Positions 1-9,510 of a stretch of 20,000 nt of DNA are shown here, in pieces. The notes under the pieces are model-generated. The model did no database searches. It saw only the letters and a program-made list of their open reading frames with translations, and was not told where the DNA came from. The DNA is from Neocallimastix lanati (nom. inval.) (lineage: Eukaryota > Neocallimastigomycota > Neocallimastigomycetes > Neocallimastigales > Neocallimastigaceae): NCBI GenBank assembly GCA_016946835.1, contig JACVTC010000009.1:1345001-1365000 (forward strand), given 5' to 3'. Made by a program: the position numbers and the translations under genes. The stretch's first letter is position 1; each line of letters opens with the position of its first letter.

Positions 1-2922
1 AATCATTGCTAATTTTATTATTTTCAACTGGAGCTGGAGTTGTCTTTTCAAGTTCATCACAGTAAGTAGTTAAATTCTTTAAATTTTTATTTTTAATTAA
101 AAAAAAAAAAATTATTAAATAAAATTATATAAGTAATTTATTTTATTTTATTTTATTTTATTATTTTGTAATTTTTTATTTATTATTTTAATAGAAATAT
201 ATTTACGATAATTCTTCTATTTAAGTCAACAGCCATATTCTTGTAGTAATCAACCTTATCTTGTAAGTTTCTAATACTGGCATTCTTAATGCGTTCGGCT
301 TCATCACATAATAAAGTAACATTCTAAAAATAAATAAAATAAAACAATTAAAAAATATAATTTATTATAAATAAAATATAGTTAATTAATAAACACTATA
401 AAAAATTTTTTTTTTAAATATATTCATATTTTTGAAATAGTATATTTTTTTTTTTTTTTCTTACAGCAAGTTGTTGGTTAATTTGAACTAAATTATTACG
501 AAGGTTGTCAACAACTTCACTATTATCTCCGTATTCAATCTAAATGAATGTAATTTTTTTTTTTTTTTTTTTAATAAATATATATATAAATATCAAAATA
601 ACGAGAATAAAATATCCATTAATATCATGAATACATATATATAATGTTATTTTATAATATGAAAGGAACAATTAATATTTTAAATATATATATATATATA
701 ATTTTACATTTTGTGAAATAATTGAAGCTTCTCTTAAATTTTCAATTTCAGAACGTAATTCATCAATTTCATAAATATTCTTTTGTTGAATTTCATCACA
801 TAAAAGAGTTACTCTCTATAATTATTAATTTTTTTTATTAAATATTTAAATAATTTATAAATATATATATATATTTAAATATTTTAGTAAATATATATAT
901 TTATTCAATTATCAAATATTATTAATATTCATACTATTCTATATTATATATAATAATATATATATAATTTTTTTTTTAAAAAAAAAGAAAGGACTTACAG
1001 AAAGAGATCCATTTAATTCAGTAGCGATAGATTGTAATCTTTCAATTTCTCTTTCATTATTTTCAGATTCATTAACTCTTTGAATATGTTCATCATCACA
1101 TAATAAAGTAACATTCTATTTTTATTTTTATTCATTAAAAATATTATTAAAATTATTATTAATATATATAATTAAAATTTTTAAAATTATTTTTAATATA
1201 TATATATATTTCATAATATATATATTTCATAATATATATTTTTTATTATAAATATTATTTAAATTATTATATTTATCTTATATGTATAATATAAAATTAA
1301 TTTATAATTTAATTTTAACATACAGCTAAATTATTGTTAAGAGCAACAGCTTCTTCCTTTAACTTTTGAATATTGCTTTCTTGGTTATCAACTAAATTAG
1401 TGAATTTCTTTTATTATAATATAAAAAATAATAATACATATGATAAAAAAAAAATTATTAATAAAATATTAATATTAAATTATTTTACAAATTGAAAAAC
1501 AATAATATTAATAAATATATAATTACTTGAATAATGTTAAGTGAATCATTAATAGAATTAATAGCTTCAGAATTATCTTCTTCTTTTAAATTATTGGATA
1601 ATTCCTAAATTAAAAAAAAAAAAAAATTTAATAATTTCTCCTATTTTATATATTTTTAATATAAAAAAATTATGTATAAGATTTATTTATATATATAAAC
1701 CTTTAAGTTTTGTTTAATATCATTAACAGCCTTGAGGAAATCGCTAGCAGAGTTAGAAGGAGAAAGAGCTAACTAATAAATGATAAAAAAAAAAAAAAAA
1801 GAATAAAAATTTTTTAACACAGTGCCTCAACAATTATATATTATTTAAATATTTTTTAATTAAAAATTTTAATATATATTATTATTATTTTCATAATAAC
1901 TTACGTTAACAGAAGAGTTTTCCAAAACAGAACATTTTTCAGATAATTCCTATTAAAAAATAATACATATATATATATATTTTCATATTTAATATAATTT
2001 TTTTTTTCATTAAATTAATGAATTATAAAAGAAAAAAAAAATTTTTTTTTGAATAATTATTTTATTATATACCTTTAATTGATTTTCTAAAGAAATAATT
2101 TCAGAGCTTTGCTTTTCAATTAAAGCCTTATCAGATAATGGCTTTGGTGGTTTACTAAGTCTTCTATGCTTTAATGGGTCAACGACAGTTCTAGAAGTAG
2201 TGGTGGTAGTAGTGGTGGTCTTACCTATAAATATTATTTATGTTTATAAATACAATATATATATACATAAATTAATATATTTATTAATATATATCAATAT
2301 TTTTTTTTTTTTAAAAAAAATTTATATAACTTTAAATTATTATTCTCTTAATAATTATTTATTATATATAAATATTCCTTTATTTATTTTATTTTATTTT
2401 TTTTTTGTTATATAATAATAAATAGAATAAAAAAAAAAAAAAAAACAATAATAGAAATAAAAAAATGATTATGAAATATTTACCCTTTGAAGTAGTAGTA
2501 GTAGTAGTAGTGGTTTTTGGAAGAGTAGTGAATCTTGAAGTTGATTTTGGATTACTCTTACTACTACTTTTAGAGGAAGAGGAAGGAGTCTTAGTAATTT
2601 TAGTAGTTTTAACATAATTTGGATAACCATAAGTATGAGTAGTGGTTGTAGTAGTTCTGTATCCAGAAGAAACTGGAACTTTAGTAGTGGTGGTAGTAGT
2701 TTTCTTGTTAAGATAGTTTGAAGAAATCTTGGATTTTGAAGTTGTAGCACCTGTGTTAATAGATCTTTTTGGAAGTGTTGTTTTGTAAGTTTTATTATTA
2801 GTATTTTCTCTAGCAGCAGCTCTGCTGTTTTCTCTGATTTCATTAGCGAGCATTTCAATTTCAGCTTCTAAAGCCTTCTTTCTGCTGTTATTTTCGACTT
2901 TTTTTAATTCATTAGATAACAT
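1..2922 (-). CDS. Thr/Ser-rich, coiled-coil-like protein with exon-encoded repeats, multi-exon, 3' end outside window
   Basis: Family not recognised. I assembled 11 exons with GT...AG introns: 2484-2922, 2073-2224, 1905-1949, 1701-1772, 1527-1604, 1324-1407, 999-1115, 708-815, 465-539, 207-323 and 1-76 (runs off the window). They total 1363 nt, 454 codons, with no internal stop. Intron 1 is phase 1 and all others are phase 0; introns are 96-259 nt. The ATG at 2922 has an in-frame TAA just upstream. Residues 1-40 are a charged helix (MLSNELKKVENNSRKK). Residues 41-170 are Thr/Ser/Lys-rich with runs of 6-9 Thr. From about residue 180 on, Glu/Asn/Leu/Ile-rich helices are typical of a coiled coil, for example EIDELRSEIENLREA in exon 8. 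Exons 7, 8, 10 and 11 begin with NVTLLCDD, RVTLLCDE, NVTLLCDE and NLTTYCDE. No signal peptide or membrane segment is visible. A cytoskeletal or scaffold role is only a guess. Confidence 0.75.
301..325 (-). repeat. Exon-start repeat copy (exon 10), identical to exon 7
   Basis: The 5' end of exon 10 encodes NVTLLCDE. Positions 301-325, which include the acceptor AG, match 1091+2 to 1117 (1093-1117) base for base. This points to duplication of an exon together with its acceptor site. Diverged copies open exon 8 (RVTLLCDE, ending at 815) and exon 11 (NLTTYCDE, ending at 76). Confidence 0.8.
1093..1117 (-). repeat. Exon-start repeat copy (exon 7), identical to exon 10
   Basis: The start of exon 7 encodes NVTLLCDD. 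It shares 23 exon bases plus the acceptor AG with 301-325. The two copies are about 790 bp apart in the same orientation. Confidence 0.8.
2225..2483 (-). other. Intron 1 of the coiled-coil gene, flanked by Thr-codon runs
   Basis: The donor reads GTAAAT after ...TCAAAGG and the acceptor reads TTATAG. It splits a Gly codon (phase 1). Exon 1 ends with eight Thr codons and SK; exon 2 starts GK and nine Thr codons, so the intron sits inside one Thr-rich tract. Reading through the donor gives a spurious hydrophobic tail rich in Ile/Leu/Phe, so splicing here is well supported. The intron is about 90% AT. Confidence 0.8.
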
Positions 2923-3399
2923 TTTTTATATATATTTAATTCTAGTTTAAAATAAAAAATTTTATTTTATGATAGTTGTTCTTTAATATTTAATTAAATT
3001 TTCTAAAAATTAATTATTAATTTTTAGTTATTTTAATTCAAATTTAACTTTTTATAAATATCTTTTATTATTTTGTTGTGTAGAGTAAAAAAAAAAAAAA
3101 AAAAAAAAAAAAGGAAAAAAATATAAATATTAGGACTTAAAATTATTTATGGAATATTACCGGTTTCTTTTTTTTTTTTATTTCGTAAATCGAATATAAT
3201 AATAATATAAAATTTTATATTGTGTAATATTTTAAATATGTATTACACAATATATATTTTTTAATATAATATGAAATTAAATTTTATTATATAATATTAA
3301 AAGATAAATTATATATACAAATAAATATTACAAAATATTAAATATATATATTAAATATTCAATAATTTTTTATAATTATTCATATCTTAAGAATTAAAA
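2923..3399. other. Upstream region of the coiled-coil gene
   Basis: No gene is seen. It should contain the promoter and 5' UTR of the leftward gene that starts at 2922. It holds an A26 tract at 3087-3112 and a lone GC-richer spot with the palindrome ACCGGT at 3159-3164 next to a T-run. I cannot assign a promoter element with confidence in DNA this AT-rich. Confidence 0.4.
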
Positions 3400-3558
3400 T
3401 ATTTATTATTTATTATTTATTATTTATTATTTATTATTTACTATTTATTATTTATTATTTACTATTTATTATTTATTATTTATTATTTATTATTTATTAT
3501 TTATTATTTATTATTTATTATTTATTATTTATTATTTACTATTTATTATTTATTATTT
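3400..3558. repeat. Heptamer tandem array (ATTTATT)n
   Basis: About 22 consecutive 7-bp units of ATTTATT, with a few TATTTAC variants near 3437, 3458 and 3535. It grades into a looser TATTTAAT region up to about 3620. Its unit is the reverse complement of the AATAAAT array at 5562-5829. Confidence 0.9.
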
Positions 3559-3620
3559 AATTATTTAATTATTTAATATTTAATATTTAATTATTATTAA
3601 TCATTAATACTAAATATTTA

Positions 3621-5180
3621 ATATTTCCTTAAAAAATTTTTTTATTACTTTTTTATATTTTGTTTTTTGTTTATTATTTTATTATTTTTATTGCTTAATT
3701 ATTTTTTTTTATTATAATTTTATTATTAATTTTTAAAATTTAGGAATATATTAAGAGTATAATGTAATCAATTAATTTTATATATTTTATTCATTACACA
3801 AATTTTTACTTTTTTAAATTAAAATTAATTTAAATTTTTATCACTTACCATTTAAAATGTTTTCGTATTTTTTTTTATTTTTTGTAAATAAAAATAAAAT
3901 TCTTAAGATGGATGATTTCAAAGATATAGTCTATTGTAATATATAGATATCATATATTAAATCTATTCTGGTCATTTCCATTTTTTGATATATTAATGGA
4001 ATTATTATGGGAATGTTTAAAAAAAAATTAATAATAAATAAAATTTAAAATACATTATATAACCTAATCCTTTATCCTTTATTTATTAAATAATACGGAT
4101 TAATATAGGAATGAGATATATATATAAATATAATAAATAAATATAATAAATAAATAAATAAATAAAATTTAAATATAAATATTAAAATATAAATATAAAT
4201 ATTAAAATATAAATATAAATAAATAAAATTTAAATATAAATATTAAAATTTAAATATAAACATTAAGTATTAAAATATAAACAAATAAATATGTTTTAAA
4301 TATTATAAATATATAATTCATATTTATTTTTTCATAATATTATGATATATATAATGTTTTATAGCATTAAAAATAATAAAATTTTACTTTTTTTTTAATT
4401 TCATATATTTATTAATTATCTCAAAGGATTATTTATTTATTTAAATATTAATATTATTTAAGGTTAAAAAGTAAAACAAAAACAAAATAAAGAAAAAAAA
4501 AAGACTTAAAAGTGTTGTTTATCCATTTTGTTAACTTTTACATTATTAATATACAAAAATTTAAGTAGATTGATATAACCATTTTACTACTGCTTATGAA
4601 GTTACTATTATTTAAATATTTATAATAAAAAATGAAAAATAGCTAATAATAAATAAATAAAATAATGATTTTTTTTAAAAAAATACTATATATACATAAA
4701 ATTTATTCAATAGTATATATATATATGTTTATATATATAATATTAATTACATCATTAATTACATTATAGCATAATTATAAAAATTTGGGATAATATGTAA
4801 TTATAATTGAAACTATTACTTTATTATTAATTATGATTAATAAGTTTTGAAATTATTAAGTATTGAAGAAGTAATTAACTGAAAAAAAAAAATAAAATAA
4901 AATAAAACTGAAAAAGATGAAAATAAAATTAAAATATAAATATTAGTTGATAGAAATTAAAAGCCTTATTCCTAATTATTATTATACTTTATTATTATTA
5001 TAATCTTGATTATAATTATACTTAATAATTAAATAATAATAATTGTTTATTTTACTATTGATTTTTTACAAATTCAAGATGAATTAAAACGAAAAAAATT
5101 TCATATGAATGTCTCATTAATTTAATGTGAAATCATTGTTATTTTGTATTTAAATATTTGATCATGAGCTGTTTTAATAA
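3621..5180. other. Gene-free AT-rich stretch with degenerate AT repeats
   Basis: No gene can be supported. Positions 4110-4310 are a degenerate tandem of ATATAAAT/ATTAAA-type units mixed with AAAT repeats. A slightly less AT-rich patch at 3894-4047 can be read on the plus strand as short coding-like pieces interrupted by TAG and TGA. It starts with ATG at 3908 (MDDFKDIVYCNI, then stop), which is too weak to call a gene. Confidence 0.5.
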
Positions 5181-5220
5181 ATTTGTTATATTATATTATA
5201 TATAATATAATATAACAAAT
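5181..5220. repeat. Perfect 40-bp palindrome
   Basis: The left half begins ATTTGTTATATTATATTATA and the right half is its exact reverse complement, with no spacer. The terminal ATTTGTT/AACAAAT ends are not simple AT alternation. It could extrude as a cruciform. Confidence 0.9.
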
Positions 5221-5390
5221 ATTATAATATATCATCCTAAATATACTGATTAATAATTATTACTAAATTTTATTTTTATTAATAAAATTTATTTTTATTA
5301 ATTATATTATGAATATAAAAAAGTATTATATAACTTTTTAAATTGTTTAAAAATTAAAAATTTCAATTTTATTTTATACAGAACAATTTA

Positions 5391-5394
<4 letters not shown>

Positions 5395-5448
<54 letters not shown>
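5395..5448. repeat. (AAT)18 microsatellite
   Basis: An uninterrupted trinucleotide run of about 18 copies in non-coding DNA. Confidence 0.95.
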
Positions 5449-5449
<1 letters not shown>

Positions 5450-5561
5450 TAAAACTTTTCAAAAATCTGATAAGTATTACAAAAATTATTATTAGTTGTT
5501 AATAATTATTATTTTGATAATAAATTATTTTAACCACATTTTTAATAAATAAATAATAGAG

Positions 5562-5829
5562 AATAAATAATAAATAATAAATAATAAATAATAAATAATA
5601 AATAATAAATAATAAATAATAAATAATGAATAATAAATAATAAATAATAAATAATAAATAATAAATAATAAATAATAAATAATAAATAATAAATAATAAA
5701 TAATAAATAATAAATAATAAATAATAAATAATAAATAATAAATAATAAATAATAAATAATAAATAATAAATAATAAATAATAAATAATAAATAATAAATA
5801 ATAAATTATAAATAATAAATAATAAATAA
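5562..5829. repeat. Heptamer tandem array (AATAAAT)n
   Basis: About 38 nearly perfect 7-bp copies, with single-base variants near 5625 (AATGAAT) and 5808 (AAATTAT). Degenerate units continue to about 5850. The unit is the reverse complement of the 3400-3558 array, so the two arrays are inverted relative to each other with about 2 kb between them. Confidence 0.9.
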
Positions 5830-5850
5830 TTTAATAATAAATAATAAATT

Positions 5851-6919
5851 ATATATAAATGATTATCAAATTAAATTCATGTTATCATGATTATTATGCA
5901 TATTATTATTGTATATTTCTTTATAAGAATTATTATAATTATTTATTATTATTAATTATTATTACATAACACTTCCAATATTCAATACAATATTATCAAA
6001 TGCCATATTTAAAATTAATATTTTATATTGATTTATAGATTTATTTGTTATATGATTTAATAGAAGTAATAAATAATAAAATAAAAAAAAAAAAAAAAAA
6101 AAAAAACACAAATAAAAATTAAATTATCATTTCTACTTCTTTTTTCTTATTTTCTTTTAATTTTAGATATAACATTTAAAATATTTAAGATCAAAAGTAT
6201 ATTTTTAAATATTCTTTTGATCTTAATAGCTATAAAAATTGATAGAAATTTCCAAAAAAAAAAAAATAAAAAATAAATATACGAAAGTGATTTTAAAGTG
6301 ATCAATGATTAAACAATTAATTATATTAATATATAATAAAAGATGAAAATTGTTTTTTTTAATTTTTTTTTTAAAAAATATCTTTAAAATATAAACATAA
6401 AAAACATAAACTTGAAAATTTGTAATTAAAAATTAATTAAAAAAAAAAAAAAATAAAATAATAATATATTAATAAATAAAAAATACCATACATATCATCA
6501 TTATATAATATATATAAAATAAGACAGTTTTTTTATATATATATATATAAAAAAGTGTGTATTATTATTACCATGGTTATTTGTTTTTCTTATAGATGTT
6601 GTTACTATTATTATGATCTTTTATTATTATTACTATTATTATTTTTTTTTTTATTGTAATTTCAAAAAAAAAAAAAAATTATTATTATTATTATTGTTAG
6701 TTATCAAAACTGATATAATAAAAAATATTAAATATTTTTTATTAAATTATAATAAGAAAAAATAATAAAAAAAAAATTATAATATCTTTTTATTTTTTAA
6801 GAATTTTTTTTAAAAAAAAAATTAAAATTAAGAAAATGGCTTTGAATCAACATTAAACTAATAAAAATTTGTAATTATAATTAAAGTATAAATGATGAAA
6901 TCGTTTATTTAATTATAAT

Positions 6920-6950
<31 letters not shown>

Positions 6951-7080
6951 GAAACCTTAAATAAAGTATTACCAGTATCCACTTTAAAATTTATATCATT
7001 TGGTCTTTCATTTGCATATATATATTTAGTATATATAAATTTATATATATCTTAAAATTATTATATATATATTTTTATTT
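5851..7080. other. Gene-free AT-rich stretch with hairpin and T29 tract
   Basis: No gene can be supported. It contains an A-run near 6084-6106, a hairpin at 6185-6226, a T29 tract at 6922-6950 and a less AT-rich patch at 6951-7018. That patch can be read as protein-like sequence on both strands, so it is not diagnostic. The ATG ORF at 6573-6659 (28 codons, Tyr/Leu/Phe runs) looks like chance. Confidence 0.5.
6185..6226. repeat. Inverted repeat, 13-bp arms
   Basis: The arms are TTAAGATCAAAAG (6185-6197) and CTTTTGATCTTAA (6214-6226) around a 16-nt AT loop. The GATC core makes it more than simple AT palindromy. It may be a hairpin or a short mobile-element remnant. Confidence 0.8.
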
Positions 7081-7109
7081 TATTTTCTTTCTTTCTTTCT
7101 TTTTTCTTT

Positions 7110-7155
<46 letters not shown>

Positions 7156-7204
7156 CTTTTATTCCTTTTTAAATTCTTCATTTTCTTCTTTTTTTTTTTC
7201 TTTT
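7081..7204. repeat. Pyrimidine tract with T44 homopolymer
   Basis: CTTT repeats lead into an unbroken T44 at 7112-7155, followed by a C/T-only stretch to about 7204. One strand is almost purely pyrimidine over some 120 bp. Confidence 0.9.
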
Positions 7205-7258
7205 TAATTCAATAATGATATAAATTGAGGCTCACATAGTACTATCTATTGGTTTTAA

Positions 7259-7299
7259 TTTCTTATAAGAAAAAAAATTATAGATTACATTAATCTATA
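7259..7299. repeat. Two adjacent short palindromes
   Basis: TTTCTTATAAGAAA (7259-7272) is a perfect 14-bp palindrome. Seven bases on, TATAGATTA-CAT-TAATCTATA (7279-7299) is a stem with 9-bp arms and a 3-nt loop. It lies about 370 bp downstream of the RING-CH stop codon. A role in 3'-end formation is possible but unproven. Confidence 0.6.
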
Positions 7300-7475
7300 T
7301 TTTCTTAAAATACATTATTTTGTGATATCATCATTATCATCATTATTGTTTCAAATATATATATATATATAATATTGTGGACAAAAGTTTTGCATATTTT
7401 ACTTAATATTATAATCGAAATAAATCAAAAAAAAATCTTTTTTTTTTTTTTTTTTCTTAATACTTTTTAATCTTT

Positions 7476-7520
<45 letters not shown>

Positions 7521-7668
7521 TTTTTAAATTTAAAATTTATTTTAAATTAATAAAAAATAAAAATAAAAAAATTGAAAAAAAAAAAAATAAAAATATAAAT
7601 AAAAATAAAATAAAAAAAGTTTTAAAAAAAAAAAATTAAACATTTAAATAAATTAAATAATTAATAAT
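7300..7668. other. 3' flank of the RING-CH gene
   Basis: No gene is seen. It holds T-tracts, including T41 at 7478-7518, and A-rich runs. It should contain the 3' UTR and polyadenylation site of the leftward gene ending at 7669. A specific AATAAA signal cannot be singled out in this composition. Confidence 0.5.
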
Positions 7669-8460
7669 TTAAATTATTCTTATCTTTTGGTATGGATATT
7701 CATTAGAATTTAAGTGATTATGATTATCGTTAGAATTAATGCTATGATTATCTCCTGATAATATTTCATTATTTGAAAAACCTCTGTTAATATTAATATT
7801 ATTATTAGTACGATTCTTTCTTAGTATGAAATATCCTGAAGAAGAATAATTTCTCCTATATTCATATTTATCCTCAATAGAATATTCAGTAAAATTCTCT
7901 TTTTCATGATAAACGTATAAAAAGCAAATAGAGAGATTTACAAATAAGAATAAAGATATTACATGTAAGGTGAAATTTTGAAATGGCTGAGTATTTTTAA
8001 ATTCATACATATATTCGTCAATATAAGTATCTTTTGTATTATAACTAATATTCCAAATATCATATTTTGTTAAATTATCAAAGTCAATATCTTCTAAAGG
8101 ACCAAAATTTATTTTATCTAATTCTTTTTTCCATTGTACACATAACATCCATAGTAATACATTTATAAGTATCATACCAAATATCAAACAGTTAATTTTT
8201 TTCCAATTTTCTTTATATATTTTTTTAAGAGGTTTAAATACTTTTTTAACATGGAATGGTGTACCACAAACTTGACAATTTAAACCAGAACGTCTATTTT
8301 GATTAATCCATAGATTAAGACATTCTTTATGGGTATATTTAAAATCAGGTGAGATACAATTACATGCTGCTACTATTTTCGTTGAAGTATCTTCAAAATC
8401 TATATCATCCCAACATATGAAGCAACGAAAGCTTGGAATTTCTTCATTTATTTTTGACAT
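7669..8460 (-). CDS. RING-CH (C4HC3) transmembrane protein, MARCH-type E3 ubiquitin ligase candidate
   Basis: An intronless ORF of 263 residues. The RING-variant zinc ligands are C13, C16, C33, C35, H44, C47, C62 and C65; the histidine in the fifth position defines RING-CH. The W51 of CLNLW matches the conserved tryptophan that helps recruit E2 enzymes. Two hydrophobic segments follow, at about 89-110 (INCLIFGMILINVLLW) and 163-184 (LHVISLFLFVNLSICF), the MARCH layout of an N-terminal RING-CH and two membrane spans. This predicts ubiquitin transfer to membrane proteins from the cytosolic face. The C35-H44 gap is eight residues, one more than the usual seven. The inter-helix loop is about 50 residues and acidic; the tail is Asn/Ser/His-rich. 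The A-rich leader before ATG 8460 fits an AT-rich 5' UTR. The ligase class is well supported; substrates are unknown. Confidence 0.88.
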   Translation of the reverse strand: MSKINEEIPSFRCFICWDDIDFEDTSTKIVAACNCISPDFKYTHKECLNLWINQNRRSGLNCQVCGTPFHVKKVFKPLKKIYKENWKKINCLIFGMILINVLLWMLCVQWKKELDKINFGPLEDIDFDNLTKYDIWNISYNTKDTYIDEYMYEFKNTQPFQNFTLHVISLFLFVNLSICFLYVYHEKENFTEYSIEDKYEYRRNYSSSGYFILRKNRTNNNININRGFSNNEILSGDNHSINSNDNHNHLNSNEYPYQKIRII

Positions 8461-8790
8461 TTTTTTTTTTTTGTTTTTTCCTCTTCTTTAATTATTATTT
8501 ATTATCTTTTTAAAAATAGTTATTTTTTTTTCTTTTTACTTATTTGATTTTATTATTAAATTATATACAAATTAATTGGTATTTTTTTTATATATATTAT
8601 TTGGTATTATTATTTAAATTTATGGTATATTACTAATTATTAATTTGTTATTAAATTAATTTAACAGTATTACTATATACAAGAATTATTACATGAAATA
8701 ACGCAATTTTTTTTTTTTTTTGTTATTTTTATTTTTTAGCAATTTTTATTTTTTTTTTTCTTTTTTTGTAGCTTTTAAATTAATATTTTC

Positions 8791-8826
<36 letters not shown>

Positions 8827-8920
8827 TGTTTATTATTATATATTTTGTTTAAAAGAAAAATATATACAAAATTTACATTAATAAATAATAAATAACTTAA
8901 ATTATCAAAAAGATAAGAAT

Positions 8921-8983
<63 letters not shown>

Positions 8984-9188
8984 GGTTTTGAACTTTTTTT
9001 TCCAATATGTATATATATATATTTGTTTTTTAATAAATATTAAATTTATATATATATATTTATTTTATAAAAAAAAAAAAAAATTATAAAATATATTTGC
9101 AATAAATAATATTAACTTTAAATTAAAACATTATATTTATAATATTAAATAATTTTTATTATAAAAATTGCTATTTTTATTAATAAAA
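8461..9188. other. 5' flank of the RING-CH gene
   Basis: No gene is seen. It contains T-tracts at 8795-8824 (T30) and 8955-8983 (T29), the latter directly after an (AT)n run from about 8930. The promoter of the leftward gene starting at 8460 should be here. The ORF read at 8823-9005 is a translation of homopolymer and AT dinucleotide repeats. Confidence 0.5.
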
Positions 9189-9371
9189 ATGAAATTCTTA
9201 TTTATAATGTTTAATGGTTTATTTGTTGTAACTGAAAAGTATTAATTGAATAAGACAAAAAAGAAAAAGATAAAAAAGGGTGAGATATCAAATTATGTTA
9301 TGTTTGATAAATTTAAATTTATTGTTAAATTGAATTATTGGTATATAAAGTGGAATTATAAATATAACTAG
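9189..9371 (+). pseudogene. Possible relic ORF, one in-frame TAA
   Basis: A 60-codon frame starts with ATG (MKFLFIMFNGLFVVTEKY) and is broken only by TAA at 9243-9245. It resumes in the same frame as a Lys-rich then aromatic-rich stretch ending ...NYWYIKWNY, with a stop at 9369-9371. The first part resembles a signal peptide. The patch has more G than its surroundings. It may equally be chance; there is no homology by eye. Confidence 0.15.
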
Positions 9372-9452
9372 TATTAAAGTATTACAAAAGAAAATATATA
9401 TATATATATTTTTTACAAAATAAATAAAATATATATTTAAATAAAACTTTTG

Positions 9453-9510
<58 letters not shown>

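Noticed and set aside
2200-2415. 71-codon plus-strand ORF
   Set aside because: It overlaps exon 2 and intron 1 of the minus-strand gene and reads antisense Thr codons as a Val run, followed by AT-rich noise.
2469-2858. 129-codon minus-strand ORF in a second frame
   Set aside because: It is a shadow frame inside exon 1. The other frame joins in phase with ten downstream exons.
8823-9005. 60-codon minus-strand ORF
   Set aside because: It consists of Lys and Tyr/Ile runs from A29 and (AT)n tracts, with no domain.
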